The notes under the pieces are model-generated. The model saw only the letters and a list, made by a program, of their open reading frames with translations. It made no database searches and was not told where the DNA came from. The position numbers were made by a program, and so were the translations under genes. A stretch of DNA of 35,537 bases from Lachnospiraceae bacterium UBA3632 (lineage in GTDB: Bacteria; Bacillota; Clostridia; Lachnospirales; Lachnospiraceae): NCBI GenBank assembly GCA_002373975.1, contig DFKZ01000122.1, positions 37,096 to 72,632 on the forward strand, written 5' to 3'. Below, one piece after another: positions 1 to 8,838 of this stretch (the first letter of the stretch is position 1; each line of letters begins with the position of its first letter).

Positions 1-867
1 GCATCTTATTACAAACTGATGCCAGATATGTGTGGAGCCCTCTCGGATCTTTGGAAGCTCTATAAGAGGATTGTTAAGCTCACTGAGATATCTGTTGCAG
101 ATCTGTCTCTTCTCATCCTCAAGTTCCTGCATATGTGAAAGCCTTACACGCAGAAGACCTGCCTGGATCTCATCGAGGCGGGAATTGGTTCCAACCACGC
201 GGTTGTAGTATCTCTTCTCGCTTCCATAATTTCTGAACACCTTAACATCATCGGCGATCTTTTTATCATTGGTAACTATCGCACCGCCGTCTCCGAATGC
301 GCCAAGGTTTTTGGAAGGATAGAATGAAAAGCATCCGATATCTCCAAAGGTACCGGTGGTCTGCCCATTATGCTTTGCACCATGCGACTGCGCGCAGTCC
401 TCAACAAGACGGAGATTGTACTTCTTGCAAAGCTCCACAATGGGAGTCATATTTGAAGCCTGTCCGTAGAGATGAACAACAAGTATTGCCTTAGTCTTGT
501 CGGTTATCTTCTCTTCTATCTTGGAAGCATCGATATTGAAATACTCGTCAGGCTCCACAAATACAGGTGTAGCACCGTTGATGGTGATACCCATTACGCT
601 GGCGATGTAGGTGTTACCCTGAACGATAACCTCGTCGCCCTTTCCGATCCCGAGCACACGGAATGCAATCCACAATGCATCGAGTCCGTTACCGAGGCCT
701 ACAGCATATTTAGCACCGATGTAATCGGCAAACTCCTGCTCGAAAGCACTTACTTCTTTGCCGAGGATATACCATCCTCCGCGGAGCACCTCAAGGGCCT
801 TGTCTTCAAACTCCTTCTGATATTTGAAGAAACCGCGATCAAGGCGGTTAGTCATGATGTTTTCCAT
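1..867 (-). CDS. DegT/DnrJ/EryC1 sugar aminotransferase, FdtB/QdtB-like (3' end cut by window edge)
   Basis: A PLP-dependent nucleotide-sugar aminotransferase. 289 codons are visible and the C-terminus lies beyond the left edge. The start is the ATG at 867, because GGAG sits 7 bases before it; an ATG 13 bases upstream is out of frame. The fold-type-I motifs are complete: NGLDAL near residue 60, the cofactor aspartate in EDCAQSHGA (D157), and the PLP lysine in PSKNLGAFGDGG (K186). The NTYIAS and VHLYGQ motifs and the NSRLDEIQA segment are typical of the FdtB/QdtB branch, which transfers an amino group to C3 of dTDP-3-keto-6-deoxyhexoses. That substrate is inferred from remembered family patterns. 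The gene follows the PseC-like gene by 18 bases and is surely co-transcribed with it. Any cognate ketoisomerase or acetyltransferase would be outside the window. Other DegT specificities cannot be excluded. Confidence 0.88.
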   Translation of the reverse strand, partial: MENIMTNRLDRGFFKYQKEFEDKALEVLRGGWYILGKEVSAFEQEFADYIGAKYAVGLGNGLDALWIAFRVLGIGKGDEVIVQGNTYIASVMGITINGATPVFVEPDEYFNIDASKIEEKITDKTKAILVVHLYGQASNMTPIVELCKKYNLRLVEDCAQSHGAKHNGQTTGTFGDIGCFSFYPSKNLGAFGDGGAIVTNDKKIADDVKVFRNYGSEKRYYNRVVGTNSRLDEIQAGLLRVRLSHMQELEDEKRQICNRYLSELNNPLIELPKIREGSTHIWHQFVIRC

Positions 868-885
868 ATATTATCTCCATTTCTT

Positions 886-2082
886 TCACTTAAGGTAGAA
901 TTGTTCAACCTTCTTGACAGCATGTATGGTATCCTCCACATCCTGATCGCTCATCATGGGATAAAGGGGGATGCTCATGATACCCTTATATACTTCTTCA
1001 GCATTGGGGCAAAGGCCCTGTTTGTAGCCCAGCCTCTTGTAATGAGGGAAGAAATAAACGGGCACGTAGTGAACCTGACACTGTATATTCTCGGCGCTCA
1101 TTGCATTAAAGAACTCTGCGCGGGTGCAATTAAGCTTATCAAGGTCGAGCCGGATGATGTAAAGATGCCTGCATGTGTCGGATTCGGGTATCTCTTTCTG
1201 AACTATGATAGCCGGCTCATCCTTAAATGCTTCGTCATATTTCTTGACTATCTCCTGTCTGCGTGCCTTGAAACTTTCTATGCGGCTCATCTGGCTGATA
1301 AGCAGTGCTGCCTGAAAGTCTGTCATACGGTAATTATACCCCAGTGAGATTTGTTCGTAGTACCATGGGCCCTCGTGGGGAGCTTCCTCCATAAGATCGT
1401 CATCGCGTGTAATACCATGTGCATGAGCGAGCACTATTTTCTTGTAAAGATCATCATCATTCGTGAGAACAGCGCCACCCTCTCCGGCAGTTACCGTTTT
1501 AACCGGATGGAATGAAAATGTGGTTATATCCGCTATCGAGCCAACCATCTTTCCCTTATAAGAAGTACCGATGGAATGCGCTGCATCCTCTATCAGCACG
1601 AGATTAAATTCATCGCAGATAGCTCTTATCTCATCAAGCTGTACGGCCTGGCCTGTAAAATCCACTGCAACGACAGCTTTAGTCCTGTCGGTGATCTTTT
1701 CTCTGATGCTTGCCGGGGAGATATTGTACGTTTCGATATCGATATCAGCAAAAACAGGCGTCGCGCCACAGTACAGCGCACAGTTTGCGCTGGCCGCAAA
1801 GGTAAGGGGAGTGGTGATCACTTCATCCCCGGGGCCTACACCCGCCGCAATGCAGGCACAGTGAAGAGCCGCCGTTCCGTTTGAAACAACCACCGCATGC
1901 TTCGCACCGGTGTATCTTTCCAGCATTCTCTCGGCTTCTTCGACCTTAGGGCCACAAGTGATGAAATTACTTGTAAGGACTTCCGATACTGCTTTGGCAT
2001 CTTCCTCTGTGACCCACTGGCGTCCATAAAATATTTTCTGTTTTCTGACGGGTTCTCCGCCGTTGATTGCAAGTTTCTCCAT
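886..2082 (-). CDS. pseC: UDP-4-amino-4,6-dideoxy-N-acetyl-L-altrosamine transaminase-like (PseC family)
   Basis: A 398-residue PLP aminotransferase of the DegT family. In the PseC branch it converts the UDP-2-acetamido-2,6-dideoxy-4-hexulose made by PseB to the 4-amino sugar on the way to pseudaminic acid. The N-terminus (LAINGGEPVR) and full length fit. SNGTAALH (68-75) binds the cofactor phosphate, D166 in IEDAAHSIG contacts the pyridine ring, and K195 in HPVKTVTAGEGG is the Schiff-base lysine. The C-terminal segment QVHYVPVYFFPHYKRLGY is the usual PseC substrate-loop signature. The start is the ATG at 2082, with AAGGA about 9 bases upstream. It begins 12 bases after dnaE ends, so it probably shares a transcript with a replication gene. 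PseB and PseF-I are not in the window, so the final sugar is not certain; a bacillosamine-type 4-aminotransferase is the main alternative. Confidence 0.8.
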   Translation of the reverse strand: MEKLAINGGEPVRKQKIFYGRQWVTEEDAKAVSEVLTSNFITCGPKVEEAERMLERYTGAKHAVVVSNGTAALHCACIAAGVGPGDEVITTPLTFAASANCALYCGATPVFADIDIETYNISPASIREKITDRTKAVVAVDFTGQAVQLDEIRAICDEFNLVLIEDAAHSIGTSYKGKMVGSIADITTFSFHPVKTVTAGEGGAVLTNDDDLYKKIVLAHAHGITRDDDLMEEAPHEGPWYYEQISLGYNYRMTDFQAALLISQMSRIESFKARRQEIVKKYDEAFKDEPAIIVQKEIPESDTCRHLYIIRLDLDKLNCTRAEFFNAMSAENIQCQVHYVPVYFFPHYKRLGYKQGLCPNAEEVYKGIMSIPLYPMMSDQDVEDTIHAVKKVEQFYLK

Positions 2083-2094
2083 GTTGGCTTTTCC

Positions 2095-5000
2095 TTATTT
2101 TACTACTATATTTCCTTCTCCAAATCTTGCTTTAAGCTTTTCAGCCAAAGTTTCATCCGCATTTACGCGTAAGTTAGGGGGAAGAACTTTTATGCTCTTC
2201 GGTTCATTTATATATATTATCACATCATCATTTCCGTCGGAATCGGAAATCATGTTAAGGAGTTCGGATTCTGCAGAATCATACTCTTCTCGTGTTGCGA
2301 ATCTTACAAATAATCCATTCTTAGGAATCTGAGAGCCGGACGACCCTGGATTCGCTCCCGCATTTCCATTTCCTGACACATTTCCCGCTTCATTTCCTGC
2401 ATGATTCGTCGCAGAACCGGCATATCCTCCGGAATAATAACCTTGCGAATTACCGCCGCCATAATTGGAGCCGCCGAAACCGGAGTTATTCCCGTATTTT
2501 GACCCTCCGTTCTTCAATCTCGCAGCCTTGGCGGGATCGGATATATCCTCAAAAGTATACACTTCCTCGCATATAAGCTTTGCGTCTTTATCTTCCTCGG
2601 CGCTCACGCGGCCTTTGATAAACACTTTGGCATCCTCCGCGAGCACGGAATTGTATTGCATGTAGCTCTTTGGGAACACAATTACTTCAACAGTTCCGAC
2701 AAGGTCCTCGATGGTGACAAAGCTCATGGGCTCGTTCTTCCGGGTATATTTAACGGTCTTTCCGGTCACCATTCCGCCCACGGTCACTCTTGCTCCGTCC
2801 GATGCCGAGCAGCGCCCGGTCTCGTCATCAAGGGCAAAATCGGTGGTAAGCGCATTGGCGTACTTTTCCATTATCCCGGTATAATTCTCGAGAGGATGGC
2901 CGCTTACATATATTCCCAGCACTTCCTTTTCGAGCGCCAGCTTAAGCTCTTGGTCGTACTCACCAACATTGGGGAGCTTAACTTCAAAGAAATCTTTATC
3001 CTCTTCCCCCACCACATCAAAGAGCGACATCTGTCCGGACATCTGATTCTTCCTGCGGCTACTGATGCTGTCGATGATGTCGGAATAAACCTGCATATAC
3101 TGCTTGCGGGTCCCTCCCAGGGAATCGAGGGCTCCTGCCTTGATAAACGCCTCTATGGCGCGCTTATTCACATCACTCTCGCTTGTCCTTGTAAGGAAGT
3201 CCTCTATATCCTTGAAGGGGCCGTTCTTTTCACGCTCTGCCACCACAGCATCTATAACAGGCCTGCCTACAGCCTTCAGCGCCGTAAGTGCGTATCTTAT
3301 AGCTTTGGTGCCGTCCTCTTTTTTGAAAATGGAAAATCCGCTTCCGCCGTAATTGATATCCGGCGGCAAAAGCTCAATCCCCATCTTCCTGCACACGAGT
3401 ATATATTCCGACACCTTCTTGGGGTTATCTATAACGGAAGTCATGAGCGCTGCCATGAATTCCACAGGATAATAATGCTTTAAAAACGCTGTCTGATAGG
3501 CCACCACCGCATAGCAGGCCGCATGAGATTTATTGAAGGCATACTTTGCAAAATCCATCATCTCATCATAGATATGATCGGCAATACTTTTATCTATGGA
3601 GTTCTCGGCACAGCCCTTTACGAAATTCTCCCTCTCGACCTCCATCACATGCTGCTTTTTCTTACTCATGGCGCGGCGCACCAGATCCGCATGACCGAGG
3701 GTGTAACCTCCAAGATCCTGCACGATCTGCATTACCTGCTCCTGATAAACTATGCAGCCGTATGTGGGTGCAAGGATGGGACGCAGCTTTTCCGTCTCAT
3801 ACTCAACATTTCCACCGTTATTCTTACCGGCGATATATTTGGGAATAAAGTCCATGGGGCCGGGGCGGTAAAGGGAGATCCCCGCTATCACGTCCTCGAG
3901 GCTCTTGGGCTTGAGCTCCTTCATGAAGTTCTTCATCCCGGCAGATTCCAGCTGGAAGATACCTTCCGTATGTCCGCCGGAAAGTGAATCAAACACCGCC
4001 TCATCGCTCATGTCCAGCCCGTCGAGATCAATCGAAACGCCTTCCGTCTCCTTCACAAAATTCACTGCATCATGCAGCACGGTGAGGGTGCGAAGTCCCA
4101 GAAAGTCCATCTTCAAAAGCCCCAGCTCCTCAAGCGTGGTCATGGTAAACTGGGTCACTATACTTCCGTCCGCTCCGCAGGAAAGAGGCACAAATTCGTC
4201 CGCCGATTTCTGGCAGATCACAACGCCTGCCGCATGCATTGAAGTGTGCCTGGGAAGGCCTTCAAGGCGGCGGCTCATATCTATCACATTTCTGGCCTGC
4301 TCATCCGTATCATACAGCTCTTTCAGCTCCGGATTCATCTCAAGAGCTTTATCCAGTGTGATATTAAGCTCATTGGGAATGAGCTTTGCAATTCGGTCCC
4401 CGAATGAATAGGGCAGATCCATAACTCTGGCCACATCCCTCACCACGCCCTTTGCTGCGAGAGTACCGAAGGTAACTATCTGAACGACCTTGTCGCGGCC
4501 GTATTTTTCACTCACATAATCGATGACCTCCTGCCTGCGATTGTAGCAGAAGTCAACGTCTATATCAGGCATTGACACACGCTCGGGATTAAGGAATCTC
4601 TCGAAAAGCAGGCTGAACCTGATGGGGTCGATGTTTGTTATCTTAAGGCAATATGACACGATGGATCCCGCTGCGCTTCCACGCCCCGGTCCCACGGGTA
4701 TGTCGTGTTCTTTGGCGTAATTTATGAAGTCCCAGACAATGAGGAAATACTCCACATAGCCCATCTTCTTTATAACGCCCAGCTCGTAGTCAAGCCTCTC
4801 ACGAAGAGTAAGCCCCGTATCGCCTGCGGGAGCATTCTCGTCATCGCCGTATCTTTCATGAAGCCCTTTGGTGCAAAGGTAATTGAGATATGTCCATGCA
4901 TCATAGCCTTCCGGCACATCGAACTGAGGGAGCTTGGTCACGCCGAACTCTATCTCCACATGGCATCTGTCGGCAATTTCCTGGGTGCGGTCTATGGCAT

Positions 5001-5778
5001 CCTGAGCGTATGTGAAAAGAAGACGCATCTCGTCTTCCGACTTTACGTAATACTGGCCCCCCTCATAGCGCATGCGGTCCTCGTCGGTGACCTTTTTCTG
5101 CGTCTGGAGGCAGATGAGAATATCGTGAGAATCAGCATCTGCAGCATAGGTATAATGGCAGTCGTTGGTGACCACGAGAGGAATACCCATCTCCTTACTC
5201 ATGGTCATGAGCTCCATATTTACGGTATGCTGGGCGGGGATGCCGTGATCCTGCATCTCGAAAAAGTAATTTCCCTCACCGAAAATATCGAGATATTCCG
5301 CAGCAGCGCGCCTTGCCTCATCCGGTCTTCCTGCTACGATTGCGCGGGGAATCTCGCCCGCAAGGCAGGCCGATAAGCAGATGATGCCCTCGTGGAACTG
5401 CCTGAGCACTTCCTTGTCCACGCGGGGCTTATAGTAAAAGCCTTCCGTAAAGCCGCGGCTTACTATCTTGCAGAGGTTTGCGTACCCGAGGTTATTCTCC
5501 GCAAGCAGAATAAGATGATGATATCTGTCATCACCGTGGGCAGCTTCCTTGTCAAATCGGGAGCCGGGTGCCACATACACCTCGCAGCCCAGCACTGGAT
5601 TGATCCCGGCATCCTTGCAGGCGCGATAAAAGTCGATCACGCCGTACATAACGCCATGGTCGGTGATAGCGGCAGCAGTCATGCCGAGTTCCTTGACGCG
5701 GGAGACATATTCTTTTATCTTGTTAGACCCATCAAGAAGCGAATACTCCGTGTGGGTGTGTAAATGGGTAAAAGACAT
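2095..5778 (-). CDS. dnaE: DNA polymerase III subunit alpha
   Basis: The replicative polymerase alpha subunit of DnaE type, 1227 residues. The start is the ATG at 5778 (protein begins MSFTHLHTHTEYS), since AGAGG lies just upstream; the open frame extends 27 codons further but that part crosses a hairpin region and is unlike the family. Domains in order: an N-terminal PHP domain (1-280, with HLHTHTE and TDHGVMYG); the palm and thumb with PGRGSAAGS (364-372), catalytic aspartates D405 and D407 in PDIDVDF and the third, D558, in KMDFLGLR; fingers; a helix-hairpin-helix region; an OB domain (VTVGGMVTG...VTIEDLVGTVEVIVFP). A Gly/Asn/Ser-rich linker (about 1090-1150) joins this to a 77-residue C-terminal domain. 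There is no inserted exonuclease domain, so it is not PolC. Its position inside a run of surface-glycan genes is unusual. Confidence 0.97.
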   Translation of the reverse strand: MSFTHLHTHTEYSLLDGSNKIKEYVSRVKELGMTAAAITDHGVMYGVIDFYRACKDAGINPVLGCEVYVAPGSRFDKEAAHGDDRYHHLILLAENNLGYANLCKIVSRGFTEGFYYKPRVDKEVLRQFHEGIICLSACLAGEIPRAIVAGRPDEARRAAAEYLDIFGEGNYFFEMQDHGIPAQHTVNMELMTMSKEMGIPLVVTNDCHYTYAADADSHDILICLQTQKKVTDEDRMRYEGGQYYVKSEDEMRLLFTYAQDAIDRTQEIADRCHVEIEFGVTKLPQFDVPEGYDAWTYLNYLCTKGLHERYGDDENAPAGDTGLTLRERLDYELGVIKKMGYVEYFLIVWDFINYAKEHDIPVGPGRGSAAGSIVSYCLKITNIDPIRFSLLFERFLNPERVSMPDIDVDFCYNRRQEVIDYVSEKYGRDKVVQIVTFGTLAAKGVVRDVARVMDLPYSFGDRIAKLIPNELNITLDKALEMNPELKELYDTDEQARNVIDMSRRLEGLPRHTSMHAAGVVICQKSADEFVPLSCGADGSIVTQFTMTTLEELGLLKMDFLGLRTLTVLHDAVNFVKETEGVSIDLDGLDMSDEAVFDSLSGGHTEGIFQLESAGMKNFMKELKPKSLEDVIAGISLYRPGPMDFIPKYIAGKNNGGNVEYETEKLRPILAPTYGCIVYQEQVMQIVQDLGGYTLGHADLVRRAMSKKKQHVMEVERENFVKGCAENSIDKSIADHIYDEMMDFAKYAFNKSHAACYAVVAYQTAFLKHYYPVEFMAALMTSVIDNPKKVSEYILVCRKMGIELLPPDINYGGSGFSIFKKEDGTKAIRYALTALKAVGRPVIDAVVAEREKNGPFKDIEDFLTRTSESDVNKRAIEAFIKAGALDSLGGTRKQYMQVYSDIIDSISSRRKNQMSGQMSLFDVVGEEDKDFFEVKLPNVGEYDQELKLALEKEVLGIYVSGHPLENYTGIMEKYANALTTDFALDDETGRCSASDGARVTVGGMVTGKTVKYTRKNEPMSFVTIEDLVGTVEVIVFPKSYMQYNSVLAEDAKVFIKGRVSAEEDKDAKLICEEVYTFEDISDPAKAARLKNGGSKYGNNSGFGGSNYGGGNSQGYYSGGYAGSATNHAGNEAGNVSGNGNAGANPGSSGSQIPKNGLFVRFATREEYDSAESELLNMISDSDGNDDVIIYINEPKSIKVLPPNLRVNADETLAEKLKARFGEGNIVVK

Positions 5779-5804
5779 ATAACCTCTATAAAAGAATAAG
5801 GATT

Positions 5805-5908
5805 CAATTCGACACAAAGTACGTGTCGAATTGCGCAACGACTTCGTCTTCGACTGCAAATAGAATCATTTTGCAGTCGATCTGACTTGCAAAATACGCA
5901 AGTCAGAT
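5805..5908 (-). repeat. Three consecutive perfect hairpins in the leader of dnaE
   Basis: The 133 bases between the MBOAT gene and dnaE hold three separate perfect inverted repeats. First: CAATTCGACAC at 5805-5815 with its complement at 5823-5833 (7-base loop). Second: TCGACTGCAAA at 5850-5860 with 5870-5880 (9-base loop). Third: ATCTGACTTGC at 5880-5890 with 5898-5908 (7-base loop). Each has an 11-bp stem. The loops of the first and third are nearly the same (aaagtac and aaaatac). No U-tract follows any of them on either strand, so they are not classical terminators. An extra pairing, CTTCGACT at 5848-5855 with AGTCGAAG at 5917-5924, would link the set to the end of the upstream gene. Confidence 0.85.
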
Positions 5909-5911
5909 TGC

Positions 5912-7396
5912 TTAGAAGTCGAAGTATATAAATTTATTTGAATCGAATTCGATTCCGTATTCGCCGAAGATGATGATGGTCATAATCAGCAGGATGAACA
6001 CGATAATGCGGAATGGTCTGTTCTGGCGAAGAAGGATCTCGCCGATATCAGCTTCCTTTTTGTATCTGACAAAGGATACTATGAGCAGCACAAATACGGA
6101 AGCAAAGAGTATGATCATCTCCCTTGCATCCAGGCCGAAGCTGTAGATGCTGTCATCCGAAAGCACCCAGGGATCCCATTTGGTAAAGAGCCTTCGCAGG
6201 AACTCTCCAAGCACGCTTATTGAGCGGGCGCGGAAGAATATCCATGCAAATGTGGTAAGTATAAATGTGAAAAAGATCTGACCGAATTTATAGCTGAAGG
6301 CTGATCTGTTCACGTTTAAAGCTTTATCTATCTTTTCTCTTACAGGCTTAAACAGATCCTCGATGATCTGATAAACCGCATGGATACCGCCCCATATAAC
6401 AAAGGTCCAGGAAGCGCCGTGCCACAGGCCGCTCACAAGGAAAGTGATAAGCAGATTCAGATACTTTCTGAATTTTCCCTTTCTGTTACCGCCCAAGGGG
6501 ATATACAGATAATCGCGGAACCAGGTGCTGAGGGAAATGTGCCATCTTCTCCAGAAGTCTGCAATGCCCGTTGAAAAATACGGGGTATTGAAGTTCTCCA
6601 TAAGGTCGATGCCGATAACTCGTGCGGCACCTATTGCGATAGCCGAATAACCGGCAAAATCAGCATATATCTGAAGTGAAAATCCTACAGCCGCGGCAGC
6701 TGTTTCCACCGTGCCTGTCATGAACAGATTATCGTAAACGGCATCGACAAAGATCCCGACCCTGTCAGCGATCATCATCTTCATGAAAAGGCCCCATAGC
6801 ATCATTCCAAAGCCGGACACAATGCCATCGTAGGTCCATAGCCTTCTCTCCCCCATCTCCTTAAGCTGGGATAAAAGGTTCTTGCTCCTCTCGATGGGCC
6901 CCGCCACAAGCTGCGGGAAGAAGCTTACAAACAGTGCATATCTGGCGATGTTCCGCTCCGCCTTTATCTCTCCCCTGTACACATCGATACAGTAACCGAT
7001 GGCCTGGAAAGTGTAGAAAGAGATTCCCACGGGAAGTAAAAAGTCAAAAGGCTTTTCCACCGCGTGAATTCCCACGGCAGAAAGTAGGGAGTTCATGTTG
7101 TCAAAAAAGAAATCAAGATATTTAAACAGGAACAGCACGCCCAGATTCGCCGCTATTCCGAGGCCCAGCACCCACTTTTTGGCGGATACTTTCTTTGCCT
7201 TTTCGATGATAAGCCCCATCGCATAGGTGACTGCGATGGAAAAGACGATCAGCACTATATACTTCGGGTTCCAGCTCATGTAGAAATAAAAGCTGGCGAT
7301 AAGAAGCCAAATGTACTTTACCTTCTTTGGCAGAATAAGGTATATGGCCGTTACTATCGGGAAAAATATCAAAAAGTCGATTGAATTAAAAAGCAT
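5912..7396 (-). CDS. MBOAT family membrane O-acyltransferase (DltB/AlgI-like)
   Basis: A 494-residue polytopic membrane protein of the MBOAT family. Such proteins receive an acyl group (usually acetyl or D-alanyl) inside the cell and pass it across the membrane to a surface polymer. The near-invariant features are present: FNTPYFSTGIADFWRRWHISLS (His286), then YIPLGGNRKG, then GLWHGASWTFVIWGG with the catalytic His326. About ten hydrophobic segments are visible, starting at residue 5. The ribosome site AAAGGAGG is embedded in the last codons of the upstream SGNH gene, 9 bases from the ATG, so the two genes are translationally close and probably work as a pair. The length matches AlgI/PatA-type members. 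Which glycan is modified and with which acyl group is not visible. Confidence 0.93.
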   Translation of the reverse strand: MLFNSIDFLIFFPIVTAIYLILPKKVKYIWLLIASFYFYMSWNPKYIVLIVFSIAVTYAMGLIIEKAKKVSAKKWVLGLGIAANLGVLFLFKYLDFFFDNMNSLLSAVGIHAVEKPFDFLLPVGISFYTFQAIGYCIDVYRGEIKAERNIARYALFVSFFPQLVAGPIERSKNLLSQLKEMGERRLWTYDGIVSGFGMMLWGLFMKMMIADRVGIFVDAVYDNLFMTGTVETAAAAVGFSLQIYADFAGYSAIAIGAARVIGIDLMENFNTPYFSTGIADFWRRWHISLSTWFRDYLYIPLGGNRKGKFRKYLNLLITFLVSGLWHGASWTFVIWGGIHAVYQIIEDLFKPVREKIDKALNVNRSAFSYKFGQIFFTFILTTFAWIFFRARSISVLGEFLRRLFTKWDPWVLSDDSIYSFGLDAREMIILFASVFVLLIVSFVRYKKEADIGEILLRQNRPFRIIVFILLIMTIIIFGEYGIEFDSNKFIYFDF

Positions 7397-7399
7397 CGG

Positions 7400-8821
7400 C
7401 TAAAACCTCCTTTCCGCCACCACTTCATCTGTCGTGTGGTCGTAGATTAAAACAAGGAGGCATCTGTTTTTGGCAGAATAGCCTTCGGTGCCTATCATTA
7501 TATTCTCGGGCGCAACAGTATCCACATACTGCACCCTCAGGGTATCATGCTTTCCAAGCTCTAAGAAATATGGCGCCTGCGAAGGGTCGTTATCATTTAC
7601 TTTTATTCCTTCACCATTGCAAACAACCCATTTCCCGCCCTTTTCGCAGTCCTCATTACTTATTCCGAAAAGTGCAAACGAATCATAAAAATTCTCAAAA
7701 TATCTCCACCCGAAAACTTCCTCTAAGCTTAGCACGACAGTTACATCATCCATCTGTGCAAGCCTTTCAAAAAATGCTGACGGATCTTCCTCGGTATTCA
7801 GGTACTTTATATCTTTAATCCTGTTCACATAGGCCAGGTCCTCATCCCACTGATGATACCTTGCATCACCCCTGTGATCGGTCAGGTCATAATTCTCCTT
7901 CAAAAAAGGAGTCAGATAATCGGCTATCTTTTTCGCACCGCTTGCGTTAGTGTGAAATACATCCAGAAAGTCAGTTGACAGATCAAAGGAAATATCTGTG
8001 TTTCTGTTAAAATCGATCATCCTGATCCCATGCTCCGCAGCGTAATCCGAGGCCGCGTCATAAAATGCCTGATCCGGTATGGTGGTCTGGTAAGGCGCCG
8101 CATATAGGATAAGATCAAAACCTTCCTCACGGCTTAAGGCACACATCTTATCAAGCCACTCAACCTGACTGTCCTCAAGCTGTGCGGGAGAATATTCATA
8201 TGAAAACGACCCGTAGTATTCGATTTTTTCCGTATCCCAGGTTACATGCTCACCCCTCACATATTCGTTCGGAGCGTAAGTGACATAGTCTTTTCTCTGA
8301 AGCTCACGATATCTGGTGTGGAGGATAGGAAACCTGAAAACATAATCCGGAATATCCTTTTTGTCTCCGTATCTGCCAAAGTAATCCTTTGCCAGTTCAA
8401 AGGAGTTGAGGGAACTCTTCATGGATAGAATATTCCTGTATGTGTTTCCTTCAAGAAGCTGCTCGTCGTAGGTGAGGCCGTATACCTCAAGAAACACCAC
8501 CTTGGGGTCGTGATCTTTAAGAAGTTCCTTAAGATGATGATATGACGAATCCCTGTCCTGGGCGGAAACCGCCATATCGAAGGCCGAAATCCCCGCGTTT
8601 TCCCAGAAAAATGCAGGATAAGCGCTGTCATAGCAGTGGCTGCTGCCCACAAATACCACATCGATCAGTCCCTTATCCGTTCCGTACAGCTGATCAAAAG
8701 ACGAAAAATACTCCTCGGTGGTATCTTTCCAGCGAAGAGCACTGTAAGCATAGCTCAGAAGGCCACAAAGTATCGCACAAAAAAGAACGATTGATATAAT
8801 TCTCGCTATTATCTTCTTCAT
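7400..8821 (-). CDS. SGNH/DltD-like acyltransferase partner of the MBOAT protein
   Basis: A 473-residue protein with one N-terminal membrane anchor (IIARIISIVLFCAILCGLLS, residues 4-23), so the rest should lie outside the membrane. An SGNH-type catalytic domain is indicated by VVFVGSSHCYD (nucleophile Ser61) and by DVFHTNASGAKKIADYL (Asp287, His290), the D-x-x-H block. This layout is that of DltD/AlgJ/AlgX-like proteins, which take the acyl group delivered by an MBOAT partner and transfer it to the polymer. It ends 3 bases before the MBOAT gene. Residues 340-473 form an extra C-terminal region with alternating hydrophobic strands, perhaps a binding domain; I do not recognise it. The nearest good Shine-Dalgarno (AAGGAG) is about 13 bases from the ATG at 8821, rather far. 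Confidence 0.82.
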   Translation of the reverse strand: MKKIIARIISIVLFCAILCGLLSYAYSALRWKDTTEEYFSSFDQLYGTDKGLIDVVFVGSSHCYDSAYPAFFWENAGISAFDMAVSAQDRDSSYHHLKELLKDHDPKVVFLEVYGLTYDEQLLEGNTYRNILSMKSSLNSFELAKDYFGRYGDKKDIPDYVFRFPILHTRYRELQRKDYVTYAPNEYVRGEHVTWDTEKIEYYGSFSYEYSPAQLEDSQVEWLDKMCALSREEGFDLILYAAPYQTTIPDQAFYDAASDYAAEHGIRMIDFNRNTDISFDLSTDFLDVFHTNASGAKKIADYLTPFLKENYDLTDHRGDARYHQWDEDLAYVNRIKDIKYLNTEEDPSAFFERLAQMDDVTVVLSLEEVFGWRYFENFYDSFALFGISNEDCEKGGKWVVCNGEGIKVNDNDPSQAPYFLELGKHDTLRVQYVDTVAPENIMIGTEGYSAKNRCLLVLIYDHTTDEVVAERRF

Positions 8822-8838
8822 TTATGCAATACCGCTCC

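Noticed and set aside
472..1347. A 291-codon plus-strand open frame across the two aminotransferase genes
   Set aside because: It overlaps two intact PLP enzymes with all catalytic motifs on the minus strand, so it is an antisense shadow.
2656..3483. A 275-codon open frame on the plus strand opposite dnaE, with many others of 60-220 codons opposite dnaE
   Set aside because: They lie wholly inside an intact, highly conserved dnaE, have no ribosome sites and give protein sequences with no family character; they are shadows of the codon pattern.
5805..5908. CRISPR-like or tandem-repeat reading of the three hairpins
   Set aside because: The three units do not share sequence in their stems and there are no regular spacers; they share only form.
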